Assembly (NCBI RefSeq): GCF_001649575.2
Contig: NC_051434.1
Location: forward strand, 14,028,868-14,092,867
Direction of reading: 5' to 3'
DNA from: Kryptolebias marmoratus
Taxonomy: Eukaryota; Chordata; Actinopteri; Cyprinodontiformes; Rivulidae
DNA length: 64,000 nucleotides
The translations under genes were made by a program, and so were the position numbers. Numbering within the stretch: position 1 is the first letter of the stretch; each line of letters begins with the position of its first letter. A model generated the notes under the pieces. That model saw nothing but the letters and a program-made list of their open reading frames with translations. It ran no database searches and was not told the origin of the DNA. Shown here one piece after another: positions 1 to 12,790 of this stretch.

Positions 1-1747
1 AGGTTGGGTCGTGTTGTTTGTGGCAAGGAGAAGAATGGAAGTTGCATCACAGTGCGGGTGTGTTGTCTTCTGCTCACTCCGTACAGCCACAAACAAGTAA
101 CGAAGATTTTAAAAACTCAAATTCAAAGAGAATATTCAGAGCACTCTGTATGTGCCTAGTCTAATTAACTGGACATAATTAAGAAGGCACTAGCTAAACA
201 ATGTTAGGTGTGTTTTAGAACACACACAAGGTTGACAAAATTCTCTGGAGGACTGTAAGATCATATTCTTTGAAGAATACAAGCCAATGGTCACTGTGTT
301 GTTCTTTCTGTACGGAGATAAGATTTTACAGAGGAACAAACACAAATGCGGTACTTGCGGTGATTTGGTTTTTTTTATGGTTGATTATCATGGCAGAATT
401 ATTCTTGGTTCGTGCTGAAAGGCAAAGTGTCAAAGGTCAGGTGAAGTATTCATAAATTACAAGAAAAGAAAAAAAAAAATTCTAGCTCCGAGAATGAAGA
501 TTTAACAATCTGGTCCAAACTATGAATGTGAAAGAAATCCAAGTTTTACCTGAACAATAGTATTGTTATTGTCAAGCATGGTGACGTGAGTAACATGCTC
601 TGGGAATTTTCTTTTCTTTTTACTATATGACTGGGACTAAAACATATTTTCCAAAGTGCTCAGAATCAAAAGTTTAAGGTGAGGCTTGACAATTACAGGA
701 CAGTGACCTGAAACATAACAACAAGGAAATGTAGGGGGTGGATGAAAAAAAAAACCCAAACCCTTAACTGCTGAAGTGATTCAGCCGAAGTTTAGGCCTG
801 GAACGACCTAGACTGGAAAAAATAGTTGGGGGAAAAACACCTAAGAGAACTTCCTTTTGTATGCAACATTTTCTTTTCTTTAAGGATTACAAAATCTTAC
901 AAAACATTGCGTACTTTAAAATGAGTCTGAAACATAACAAAATATAGAAAAATGAACTTTTTTATGACTACTGTTAATCAGAGGTTAAGGCTGAAGGAAA
1001 GAAAATATCAAGTAAAGCTAATCATTATCTTAGGTTCCTCTTGGTTTGTGTTCAGAAATGAACAATTTTGTTTTAAAGTTGTGGCATATGTTTGATCAGC
1101 AAAGTAAAGAAGCATTCATTGTCATACAAAAGTAAAATACTGATGCAGTAGGAGGCAGGATAATAAGCTGAAAGAAACCAAATCAATGAAAACTACATGC
1201 GTACCGCACAGAGTACTTGGTGTTAGAAAACCAAAACTATAAAATGTATCGTAAAAGACTGGAGGATTAAAAACAAGTGATTGTAAAACATCTAAACCAT
1301 CTCATTTACTCATGTGATCGGTTTAACGGTACTATCTAGAGTCATATAACAAGTTTTTTTTCCCCACTTTTAGTTTTTACTGTGTTATGCTCTGCTGAGT
1401 CACAGAAAAGCTTGATTCCTGATGCTCATCTGCTCCCATCATCGTACAAAAGCAGCGATCAAAGATACTGACCCTTTGATCGTTGCTCTGTTACGGGGCT
1501 GCCGTGCCCGTAAATACTGACTTTGAAGCATTTGTTTGAACTCGTGCGTGTACTTGATTCCCATTTAGGACAACAATCGATGTGCGCATCAGTCGGTGCA
1601 CATCTAAATGCTCGATGAGAAAGAGTTCACGTTAACGAGCGCAGTCCGGATATTTCTGCCCAGCTTCCTTAAAACCCAGCTGCTGTGGACTTTGGGGATT
1701 TTACGATTAGACAGAAAAGCGATGAGTAAATGAGTCTTTGGTTTTCG
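1..1747. other. Upstream/5' intronic flank of osbpl3, no gene seen
   Basis: AT-rich sequence with only short, unrelated open frames. No protein motif, RNA gene or repeat that I recognise. It may be promoter-distal flank or an upstream intron of osbpl3: acceptor-like ends occur at 1750 (ttttcgcag) and 1848 (ctccgcag), so an untranslated upstream exon may lie outside the window. Confidence 0.5.
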
Positions 1748-1987
1748 CAGGTCTTTTTGGTGCGGCCGCTGTTCTTTTTTTTTTTTTTTGAGTAAGTGTC
1801 ACCTTTGTGCTGCTGCGACATCACTTCGCTGTAACCTTTTCTCCGCAGTGCTGACTGCTGGCGTGGCCTTCAAAGGTCAGAGAGCGATGCTCCCGGCGGT
1901 CTTTCTGTGATCTCGGGGGCTGCGGTTTCTACAGAAAAAAAAAAAAAAAGACAACAGATAGACAGAGGACAGCCAAGTCGCAGTAAG

Positions 1988-4900
1988 ATGACGACGCCCT
2001 CGCCCACTCACAGTGACAGCAGCGGCTCCTCCAAACATGACGTGCACCAGGTCTGTATGTGTCTGCACACGCTGTCGTTTGGTAGTTTGGTTTTATTCAA
2101 TGTTAATATCAGCTTGTCTTTAATTAGGCTAATTTAAATATATCTTGATATTCCTAAGGCTGTAAAACAAGTCAACGTATTAAACCTTCGAAACTGGTCT
2201 AAGGAGAAATATCATCAAGTTAAACAAACCTTTAAGTTCTTCTAATATTGTCTTAAAGCAACATATACTACAGTCTCAACCAATGTTTACTTGAAAGTTT
2301 ATGTCTTATTATGATGATATGTGTACCTAATGTCTAATATTGTTTATTGATTAAAAGGGGCAATGCATATTATTGAAGTTGGGTGCAACCTATGAATCTG
2401 ATGAGGGCTCGTTTTTCTTTATAGTCCCTGGCAAGTTGATGGTAAAACACTTAAGAAGGGGAATAAAATGAAACAATACACAAACAAAGGCAAAACCTAA
2501 CAACATACACGAGCTAACAAGGGCATATTAGTTCATAAAAAACAAAACAAAGTAAAGCAAATGAGTCTTAAAGGTGTAAAACATCCTCAAAGCGTGGTGA
2601 ACGATTCCCATATTTACAGTCTTTGCCTTTTAACACATTTTGTCCAAATTTATGGCACTTCACAGTCACCTCTAATATTGGCTCTGCCTGATAACATCTT
2701 ATAAAGGAGGTGAGGCTAGACCATATCTGATCCTAATTATGATTCAGCTACATTTAAAATAAATCAAACCTTACAGTTCAATAAGTTGTGCTTTACCAAA
2801 ACGTTACAATGGTGAGATGAAAATGGTATTTTGTCAAAAAATGGTAAGGCTTTCTTACGAAGGGTTTTATTGTTTTAGGATTTGATTTGTTTGTGGATGA
2901 CTGTGTGTTGATATAATATTTAATATGTGAACAAAAAACAGTCACTGAATGCAGAAACATTCTAGCAGCATCAACTGTCAAATATGGTTTAATTTGTTTA
3001 GATTTGTACATTATATTGGGCTAATATCTGGTAAATCATTAATATAAACAGAACTGGGCCAAGAATAGAACCTTGTTGGACTCCTGCAGTGCAGCCAGAA
3101 TAAGAAGATTTGATCTAGTTGTGTTTGATAGATATGATTTTATTTAAGAATAGCTTATTTGGATAAATTAAGGTTTGTCAATTTAGATGAAAGTACATAA
3201 TGATTGATGGTATCACATGCCTTCCACATGACTTTATTCAGTCAACATTTAACTTTTTCTAAAACGACACTGCCTGAGTAGAAACCGAAACCAAAACTGC
3301 AAAGAAAGCAGAGAGATGAGATGAGAGATTAGTAATTTTAATTAGTAACTTTGTAACCCACCTTTCTGCAACCTTAGATATAATCAGGACTATTCCGATT
3401 GGTCAATAATTAGCTACAAAGTTTCTTTCTCCAGGTTTAAAAGCAGTAGTAACGGCAGCCACTTTCCCAAACAGATGCCTACTAGACCAGTGTATATGTG
3501 TATGAGTCTGTTATTTGAATGGAAGTGATTTTATTCACAATTTTTCACTTTACGTTATTCCTGTGTCTTTGCCCCCCCCCCAGGATAGCTGGGAGATCGT
3601 GGAGGGCCTCAGGGGGGTTTCTGCCAGCATACAGGAGCCTGACAGCCAGGAAGGCTTCCTGCTGAAGAGGAGGAAGTGGCCCATGAAGGGCTGGCATAAG
3701 GTGAGCAACAACACTGTGACGCCTGTGGCAGTCTCCTGGGTCTGAACCTTTGTTTTGATTTGATACAAGGCATACCAAACGTGTTTTTAAGGATTTATTG
3801 TTAAATTCTTTCCTTCTGATGGGTAAAAAATGTGATTTTAGGCTGTACTGTTGTCCTGATATAATCCAGTTATTATATTTGACCCTTTCAGTCAAACAAC
3901 ATCTCTGTCCTGCTGTCTTCTAAAACAGCCAACTATTTCTGTTTCTTCCTCCTTCACTTGTTACATTTCCCCATCTTTCCCATCTTTCCATATCTTTATC
4001 CCCAGCTGATTACACCATAATCTTGACTCATCTTCCCCTCCTTCTCCTTCCCGTGACTCTACTCATGCATACCTGGAAACTTTCGCTTTACAACACAATG
4101 GAATCTGCCGCCCTAATAGTTTACATGTCAACTGATAATGAGGCCCAAGTTCTGTCGGAGAGCCATGTCAGAGTGCACGTCTGATAATAAAAACTAAAAA
4201 AAAAGTCCTTGTAAACGGTGGTTACGTCTGTGCGTGAACATTTTCTCCACTGCTGATCACTTATTTTATTTTACATCTGCATGTTTGTAAAAAAAATGAG
4301 TTTCTGTGTAGCATTGGATTGATGATATATTACCAAGCGTTAAATGTTAATTACATTTTTTGCAGTCTAAATAAATCATAGCCATTAGCGGTCTTTATGA
4401 AGCGCTATTGCTGCAGCTTTGATTGAACACTGATTGATTTTGTTTTCTTCCCATTTAGAGATATTTTGTCCTGGAGAGAGGCATCTTGAAATATGCAAAG
4501 CGTTCAACGGACGTAGGTGTAACCCTGAGAGCGCCATCTGTCTGTCATGTCCTACACCACCGCACAAACTAACGCTAACTCGGGACCATTTTTTTTTTTG
4601 CACAGCTGCAAAAGGGAAAGCTCCACGGCTGCATAGATGTTGGGCTCTCAGTTATGTCAGTCAAGAAGAAAGCCATGTGTATTGACCTGGACACAGAAGA
4701 CAACATTTATCACCTAAAGGTAGTGCTTAGATCTGAGTTTAGTCGAATTCTTGTTTTGCTGTCTGAGTCATTTCCCACCTCCTACAGGCATTTCCTCTGC
4801 CTGCTTCATACAGAGACGTTCACAGAAGCTTTCTTTAATTCACTGCCTCATATTTGATCTTATGGCACCCAGGTGAAGTTCCCGGAGCTGTTTGATGAGT

Positions 4901-7900
4901 GGGTGTCAAAGCTGCGTCACCACCGTATGTTTCGGCAGAACGAAATTGCCATGTATCCCCACGAGAGGCACCTCTTCCACCCCCATGCCACGTCGTCGCC
5001 TTCTCTGAATGACTCTCTTAGAAAAGTGAGTTGTTTTTTTTTTTAAAAGAGGGGAATAAAGTGTCGCTAAACAGATGCGTTCTCTGACATTATGCACATC
5101 ACCCTTTCGTTTTTCTTTTATCTGTTTTTTCTTTATCTCACACAGAGAGCCACTCTCACTAATCAGGCATCAGTCCACCAGGCTAAGGTCAGCTCCTGGC
5201 TCCATTCTTCTGAGGAGATGAACAAATGCTGCAAAGGTTGCTTGTTTTTATTTTTATTTTTTCTTTCCATCACTTCTCTCTGCTGCCTCGACACACAAAT
5301 TATCACCTGCTTTACTTTTTCGCCGCACCCCTCTTTGTCTCACCGCAGCCTTTCATGTACTGTTTCGGCTCTTACTGTGCCTGCACGCAGCCAGACTTTT
5401 ATCTAATAATAATCTGCTGTGCACTCAGAGCTGGAGGAATGTGAGTCTTATCTGCTGGAGCTCAACCTGCTGCTGAAGAGCATGGAAGTCATGCATCGCA
5501 CGTACTCGGCTCCGGCCATCACTGCTCTACAAGTAAGCAGAGATGCACAGACTAAGTGCGCTTTAATCCATGACTGATGGGTGACATTAATCTGTCCGTC
5601 AGTCACTTCAAGTGATGGCATTCAGTTGCTCATTAACGTTCATGTCTGTAAAAAGTGCCTAGAAGACACCACGTGATTTACTATATTTGCTTTTTTTGTG
5701 CTACATTAAACAGTTTATACAGTTTTCACATACATTGTTTCCTCATAACAGATGGGTCAAGCATGCAGTACTTGTGTAAAACTTAAAGGCAGAGGTTGAT
5801 CTCAGTTTTTCATGTATAACCACAAAAATCTTTGCATTAAGTATTGAGCAAATTCTGCGTACATTTGCAGTCTTGCCCGGCACCCCTCTGAAGCATATCT
5901 AAAATATTTCAGGACAGCTGTGCATATGTTATATACAGTATGTACAAAGTATTTCTTTTTTATGGCACCACAGGGGTCCACTTTTGACATCCCCAAAAAG
6001 GAAAAGAGGCCAAAGAGATGGCGATCCAAAAACAATGGCAAAGAGTCTAAAACCACACTACAAGTACTTGACCAGTTTTTTTTCCTTTCTTTTTTTTTTA
6101 CTGTTGTCTGTAATTGTATACACGTAAACAAATGAGGGAATAAAAGGCTATTAAAGGCTCATTTGTGCTGCATTTGATCACCAGGTTCCAAGCTGTATCT
6201 CCACTCAGCCTCCTCGTCTTCATGCGTCCAATCCCAACCTCTCCACCACAGAACCCGGCACCCAGGAAGCCTGTCCTCAGTCCCCAGATTCCCCTACGGA
6301 AGTGTCACGCCTACAGCAGGACTTCTGTCACCTGGCCAACAGCAGTGAGTTTATACTTATACGTTTGCTGCACTAGTTAATTGTGTGCATTTAGTGTAGA
6401 GAGAAGGACAAAAAAAATCAGTTTTCTTCTGTATAGGAACATAGTTTCCATGACAACTCTGTATCTCCTATTCTCTGTTTCTTATTCATGTCTGGTTTTG
6501 CTTTCCTGCAGTCCACATTACACTGAAATCAGCGTATAGTTCCCTGACAGCAGAGAAAGACAGACTAAAGCTCGCCATCGACCTGCAGGCCCCCCAGCCT
6601 CCTCAGGTGATGGGCTTGAAGACTAGCTTCGCCTCAGTGAGTAACATCTCCGCACCATTACGTCCAGTTTCATGTATCATTCGACTCATTTCTCCAAACT
6701 GAAACCTTTAATCAGGAATGCTCAGCTCCCACACAGTCCCTGGTCCACCAGGTCTCCAGTGAGAGCAGAGCCTCCATTCCCGACTCGATATCGGAGTTCT
6801 TCGATGCCCAGGAGTACCTGCTCTCCTCGTCTTCATCTGAGAATGAGGTGAATTCATATTCACGACATCGTTCCCGCATTCAAAACGAAATGAAAGACCT
6901 CGCAGTTAATGAAATGAATGTTTTGTCCATCTATCTAGATAGGTGTTGAGTATAGATGTCTGGCGTTTCAAGTACAGAAGCGGTTACACAACTGGAAAGG
7001 AGACAAATACTCTCAGATCCGAAAACCTTCTTAAACTGAGAAAAAAGAAAATCTCAGTGATGATAAACAACCTACGGACGTTCCATGTGTGTTGTCGTCC
7101 TTTACCTCTGTGTCTCAGAGCCTCACTAATATTTCCCCATTGATTTTTGTCTGCAGGTGTCTGACGATGACTCGTACATCAGTGATGTCAGCGACAGCGT
7201 CTCCATGGATACCTTCGACGGAGGCAGCGAGAGACACAACTTGGGTACAAGATACAGTCACAAGTTGTGCATGTGTTTGTGTTTGTTCGATCATAAAAAC
7301 GCCTTTAACAGATGGAAAGATTCAATATTTGGTCAGCCGTGTACGTCTTTGTGTGATTATGACTAATCCTCTGTCTTTATGAAATAAATTCTGAATGTTT
7401 GGACTCTGTGAAATTACTCACTTGCTCAGAGAATGTGTTGAACACGAGCATCGCGGACTTCCAGACATGTTTACAAACTCAATGCGATGTTTCATCATTT
7501 AGTCCGTGAACAGACATCATTAATTCACTGCTGCAGATGCTGTTAGTTTTATATTTTCACTGCCTCAGTGTGGTGCAAAGCAGAACAGATGGAAGGCAGG
7601 GGCACCGTTCGAATCCCTCTCTGCTCTGGCACGTTCGCTGTCTCTGTTTACGCAACACCTTTTTTTTTTCCTCCAGTCAGCAGCGTGGTGCCCCTCGCCC
7701 GCCGCCGACGCTCCGCACTGCCGTGCCCCTGTCCGTCCAACAGCGTGAGCCTGTGGAACATCCTCAGGAACAACATCGGCAAAGACCTGTCCAAGGTGGC
7801 CATGCCCGTGCAGCTCAACGAGCCGCTCAACACCCTGCAGAGGCTCTGCGAGGAGCTGGAGTACAGCGACCTCCTGGACACCGCAAACCAGACGCAAGAC

Positions 7901-10900
7901 CCGTACCAACGCATGGTGAGCTGAAAGATTTTGTGATCGTGCTGCATCCAAAAAAAAAAAAAAATCAATACTGTATGCCATTTAGACAAAAAGGCACAAA
8001 TGCCAAGACAGAATAAAACCTTGTTCACACACGGCAGATCTTTACTCGTCCTCCTCCTTCCTTCCTTAGGTGTATGTTGCGACGTTTGCGATATCCGCCT
8101 ATGCGTCGACGTTCTTTCGAGCGGGGAGCAAACCCTTCAACCCCGTCCTGGGAGAAACGTATGAGTGCGACAGACCTGATAAGGGCTTCAGGTTTATAGC
8201 CGAACAGGTAGACGTCACACAGTTGACACGAATCTCTGAGCAGAGTGCGTTCTATCCACACGATCCACTGCTCAGTTTGTTGTGAATCTCTACCTCATGT
8301 TACAAGAACAAGCTAAAAGCTTGGAAGAACTGCACCCTCTTCCTGTTGTAGACATTTCACTCCTTCTCTTACAAAATATGCAAACAAGCGGTGAAATCAA
8401 ATTCTGTGGCAGCCCAGTTTGTTTACAGTAGTCAGACCGATTCATCGAATGTAATCAAAATGTAGCAATGGTTTCAAATCTCCAGGGGTCACCTTTTGAT
8501 GGTACTTGTGGCAACAGATTATAGAACAAACAGAAAAGACCTGATTGTTTCTTCTCTTCCATGCCCAGGTGAGTCATCACCCACCTGTGTCAGCATGTCA
8601 CTCAGATTCAAAGAACTTCTGCTTCAGGCAAGGTGAGAACACGTTTGGATATGCAGATTGCACCGGCGCCACCACACCTTTTGTTCCCGAGTTCCCCCTG
8701 CATAATGTGGGTTATTTCGAAGTTCAGCCCTGCGATCGCAGCGTTGATTGCATCGCGAGTTAATTTGCACAACGTGACGAAATATGTTAAGTCTGATCGT
8801 TTAAACTTGAGCTTTCAAAAAAAGCGGATCAGCTGATGGGCGTTGAAGAAACAGCTGTCTGTTGTCGTGTTTGTTTAAAATTTGTTGAAATTGGGGGAAC
8901 CTACTGTCTTTTGTCACATGCGCCTAACTTTTCATTTGTGATTTGTTTTGCCTTCCAGATGTGCGATGGAAAAATAAATTCTGGGGGAAATCCATGGAAA
9001 TTGTTCCCATGGGAACCACCCATGTGACACTACCTGCGTAGGTCCTTTACTTATTCTGTGTGGGTGTGTTTTCATGTCTGTGTGTGTGTGTAAGTCTGGT
9101 GAGCGTCCATGCCTCTGTGTAGTTTTGAAAAATTAAGAGCAGCATGCGTGGTGTTTCTCCAGTTTTGGGGACCACTACGAATGGAACAAAGTGACTTCCT
9201 GCATCCATAACATCCTCAGCGGCCAACGCTGGATCGAACACTACGGGGAGATGTTCGTCAAAAATATCAACAGCGACGTGTGCCAGTGTAAAGTAACGTT
9301 TGTCAAGGTGAGGGAACGTGTGCTGAATGTCTGCTCTGCTCTTAACTGTTTGATTTTGCTGATGATCCTATCTGGAGGAAATCTTCCAATAAAACATCAG
9401 AGGATTTCTGTTCTGTTGAGACAAAATGCCATGATTGTTACCTTCATATGAACCTTGTCAGAGTTTTGTAAACAGTGTGGTTAGTTGGAATGCTGCACAT
9501 AATTTAGCCTCCATTCATCTGTGAACAGTCCTTTTTTTTGTATCTTTTACAGCTGATAAAACACATTTTTGCCATCTGTAATAGCTCTTAGAATAAATGC
9601 CTCCTGTTATTTACTGTAAACCAAGGCAAACTGTGCCATCTAGTGGTGCAAAAAGACAAGCATTGAAAACTGGAGGTTTTATTAGAATAGGAATAAATCA
9701 CATGATTATGACTGTTGGCATATAATATATAATTATATATTTTTTGTATGTCTATTTGCAGTTTTTCTTTCGTTGTTTGTAAACATTTGTGTTTCTTTCT
9801 TTTTCTTTTTAGGCAAAATCCTGGAGCTCTACAGTGAATGAAATCGAGGGTGTGGTAACAGATTCGAATGGGAAAGTGGTGCACTCCATTTTTGGGAAAT
9901 GGCACGAATCCGTGTTTCAAGGAGACCCTCCTTCTGCTACGTGTATCTGGCGAGCGAGTGAGTGAAAGCTCTCAGTGCTTGTGAGCTCTAATCTTTTGAT
10001 AGCAGAATGGCTGACGCCGTCCTGTTTTAACGTTGTGTCGTCTCCAGATCCGATGCCGGCGGACCAGGACCAGTACTACGGTTTCACCCAGTTTGCAGTG
10101 GAGTTGAATGAACTGGACTCGTCTTTAAGACCCCTGCTGCCCCCCACAGACACACGCTTCAGACCAGACCAGAGGTTCCTACTCCTAACTCCTCATTTAT
10201 ATTCTCTGGGCAGAGTCAGGATACTATCATGACCTTTATAGACCTTTTTATTTCGTATTATTTTTATTATCTAGATCCCTAATTTAAAGTTTAAAAAGCT
10301 GATCAATTAGTAGTAAATATGGATATATTCATTAAAAGGCAGATTTCTTGAGCCAAGTCTGGTTGAATACACTCAAAACTAACCGAGGCACATGTTGGAT
10401 TAACTTAAACATATATGTTTGTACAACATGAACATAATGAGATGAAATTAGTTAAAATATTTATTCTTGTTGTTAGCATGTAAAGGTAACACTTACAAAA
10501 CAACTTGTTGAATGAAAATAAAAATACATTGGAGCAATTTTGCATAAAGTTATATTAATTTCTTTTATATGTGTTATTTTAAAGTAACATTAGTTTTGTC
10601 AATTTAGGCCCTGTCTACTCTACTTCGGATTTTTTTTTAAGTGAATATCTTTTGGTGCATAAATCTTCATTTACTAATGTGACAGAAATGCTGTCATGCC
10701 CCTATTGTGCCACTAGGTGGCAAGAATGTCCACATTAACAACATATCAAAATAACATTTTTTAACATGAAAGCAAATTCTCCTAAAACAAATTTTTTTCT
10801 TTAATATTATTTAAAATTTCCTGTCAGTCATTAATCCTTTCAGCACTTGATCAAAGTTTAGCAGCGATAAGATCAGAATAAAGTGAGGCAGGTGCAGAAA

Positions 10901-12174
10901 AAGACTTAAAACCTGCATCGCTGTTGTTGTTTCTAGGGCACAAAATAATACAGAAAAAGGCTGAGTCATAGTTTCTGAAAAGCTCTATATCTCAAGTCCA
11001 CACTGATACACCAAAAACAGAATAAAAAACAAACAAACTCCACTTTGAAAAAAGTGTTCAAAAATCTAAATTTTCACAAAAACACAACAAAAGATGTGTT
11101 TTTTTTTAAATATCTAGCATTGGGTGGAAGAGGCCATAATCTTTTAGAAATAATAAATTTTCTAATGTTGGTTTTTAGCCAAACTAAGTTGTCTGAACTA
11201 ATTTTAAACCACTTGCTTAATGAACTCATATGTCTTTTGCTGGGTTTGTTAATTATAAATTGTCTCAGTTTGATATGTTTTTATTCGTTCAACAGAACTG
11301 AGACAAGTAATACAAAACAGTGATTGTGAAGGCAACATAATTAATCTTTGTTTCATCAAAATGTAAAAAAAAACTTGGCAATAACTTTAACAAGAAAAGC
11401 ATTTTCTAAGAAAATGTATTTGATCCGCCTGATTAAAACAAATCAAACTCGGCTTCAGTAAATTATAATGTTGATTAAACACAGATATAATAAATAACAA
11501 CATTACTGCCTCATTCTGGGGCAGAAATAAACAATAAAACATATATTTTTTATGTTCATTCAACAAGGTGTTGTTTTTGAGTGTATCAGACATGAGATGG
11601 AGATGTGGCCATCGCCATGGCAACAGATAGATGAAACCACCAGGAAGCCTCTGTCCAGTATACAGAGATTACATTGTTATTGTGTTGGGAGGAACCTTCC
11701 TCTTTAACCAAAATGCACATTACCAGTTTGCCTGCTACCTAGAACAGGTTTGTGTCATGATTGGACGAAATCCAATGAGTGCTGACTCCTAACAGGGCCA
11801 CCGATTTACCCCCCCTGTGTTCTCCTTCCAGGCTGCTGGAGGAGGGGAACGTCGACGGAGCCGAAGAGCAGAAACAGAGGATAGAGCAGCTCCAGAGGGA
11901 CCGGAAAAAAGTCCTGCAGGACAACAACATGATCCATCAGCCACGCTTTTTCAAGTAAATGCTTTGTGGTGTTAAAAGAAAGAAAGGATTGTTCAAATAG
12001 TTTAATTTGAATCGGAATGATTTACCACTGTAGATATATATATATATATATTCAGGCTGTGTGTTTTGTGTGCACAGGAAGTCCAAGGATGACACGTGGG
12101 TGAGCAACAACATGTACTGGGAGCTGCGCAGAGAGCCCGGCTTCAGCAAAATAGACTTTCCTGTGTTGTGGTGA
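1988..12174 (+). CDS. osbpl3: Oxysterol-binding protein-related protein 3 (ORP3-type), 21 coding exons, complete
   Basis: Lipid-transfer protein of the OSBP/ORP family; ORP3 acts at ER-plasma membrane contacts through VAP binding and R-Ras signalling (family knowledge). Exons by my model: 1988-2050, 3584-3700, 4459-4512, 4606-4719, 4873-5025, 5146-5236, 5429-5532, 5974-6063, 6185-6344, 6512-6636, 6716-6847, 7157-7244, 7677-7915, 8070-8207, 8569-8632, 8959-9037, 9163-9307, 9813-9957, 10048-10174, 11832-11954, 12078-12174. They sum to 2448 nt, giving 815 aa in one frame. A PH domain covers about residues 43-135 ([10 protein letters not shown], then WVSKLRHHR). A FFAT motif EFFDAQE is at 384-390. 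The ORD holds the family signature EQVSHHPP at 555-562, split across the 8207/8569 junction. The C-terminus reads [11 protein letters not shown]. All introns are GT-AG; the exon 6 donor (gttgct) is weak. ORP6 and ORP7 are close paralogues; adjacency to gsdme favours ORP3. The ATG at 1988 is chosen because it leads straight into the conserved [11 protein letters not shown]. Confidence 0.93.
2600..3350 (-). mobile_element. Decayed LINE reverse-transcriptase fragment in osbpl3 intron 1
   Basis: Read on the minus strand around 3000-3110, the sequence encodes [13 protein letters not shown]. This is the conserved RT palm block usually seen as GVPQGSILGPLLF. It is followed, after a one-base frameshift, by INDLP in the next frame. 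Further upstream on the same strand is a YLSNTTR stretch like the usual YLSNR motif before that block, again in another frame. So this is a non-LTR retrotransposon relic with at least two frame breaks and stops. The outer limits are uncertain. Confidence 0.7.
9634..9647 (-). promoter_or_regulatory. CTCF-consensus motif in osbpl3 intron 17
   Basis: On the minus strand the bases read CCACTAGATGGCAC, matching all positions of the degenerate vertebrate CTCF core CCASYAGRKGGCRS. Occupancy is inference; short consensus matches also arise by chance. Confidence 0.45.
10368..11585. mobile_element. Candidate TIR DNA element (about 1.2 kb) in osbpl3 intron 19
   Basis: The left end begins tacactcaaaactaacc and the right end, reverse-complemented, begins tacactcaaaaacaacacc. 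Inside both ends is a sequence close to acttgttgaatga, again in inverted orientation. No transposase is seen, so it would be non-autonomous. No clear target-site duplication is visible. A second repeat (10700-10920) lies inside it. Confidence 0.45.
10700..10920 (+). repeat. Dispersed repeat with CTCF-like core, copy 1
   Basis: About 200 bp related by eye to 51035-51260. Shared blocks, in order, are cactaggtggc, tccacat.aac, aaaacaa, tttcagcac and ataaagtgag. It carries ccactaggtggcaag at 10710-10724, one base off the CTCF core consensus. Confidence 0.6.
12030..12052. repeat. (TA)n microsatellite
   Basis: Short AT dinucleotide run in the last osbpl3 intron, 26 bp before the final exon. Confidence 0.9.
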
Positions 12175-12790
12175 CCCCAACTTATCAGAAAAAGAGAAGT
12201 GTATAAAAGTGAACTGAGACCAGCGTCAGGGAGCCCCCGACCTGCTTGATCTGCTCTGTGTCACAGTGTCCCAAATCCACACGGACCTCCTGCTTCCTCA
12301 TTTTTGGACAAGCATACTCAGAACCTGGAGTACTGCTTTTGTTTGTTTCTTTGTTATGTTTCTGTTCTTTAATAGTTTATGTGTAAAAGTCCTACTTTTA
12401 ACTGTAATTTACACCACGTCAGTGCAGACTACAGACGCATATCAGTGTGTTTGGTTGCTTTCACCGAGGTGCCTTTTTTACTGTAGTGCTGCACTCAGTG
12501 AGCTGCTGTAGCTGTTATGCAAAAACCCTTTCAGTCAAAAACTGAATATTGTCAGAATGATACTTTGCTGAGAAAAGGAGGACCAGAAACTTCTGCTAAA
12601 GGTCTTAACCCACTCGTGTATTCCCCCACTTTGAGTCACTCGAAGAATTTCGGATTACATCAGAAAGAAACTGATCAGTTTGCTCTCGTGTTAAACAGTC
12701 ACAGCTGTGATAGGACCGGGTTCATTTTAAGAAAACGGCAATAATGCTTCTTTTTGAAAGAGGAAAATAAACATTTTAACAGGTGGAAGA
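12175..12790 (+). other. osbpl3: osbpl3 3' UTR with polyA signal
   Basis: Non-coding sequence after the TGA at 12172-12174. AATAAA at 12766-12771 is the first canonical polyadenylation hexamer downstream, so the transcript probably ends near 12785-12795. The open frames here (for example from 12266 and 12517) have no recognisable protein content. Confidence 0.55.

Noticed and set aside
7537..8016. Overlapping long open frames in three frames around osbpl3 exon 13
   Set aside because: Only the frame joining 7677-7915 matches the ORP family; the others are shadows of a GC-rich exon.
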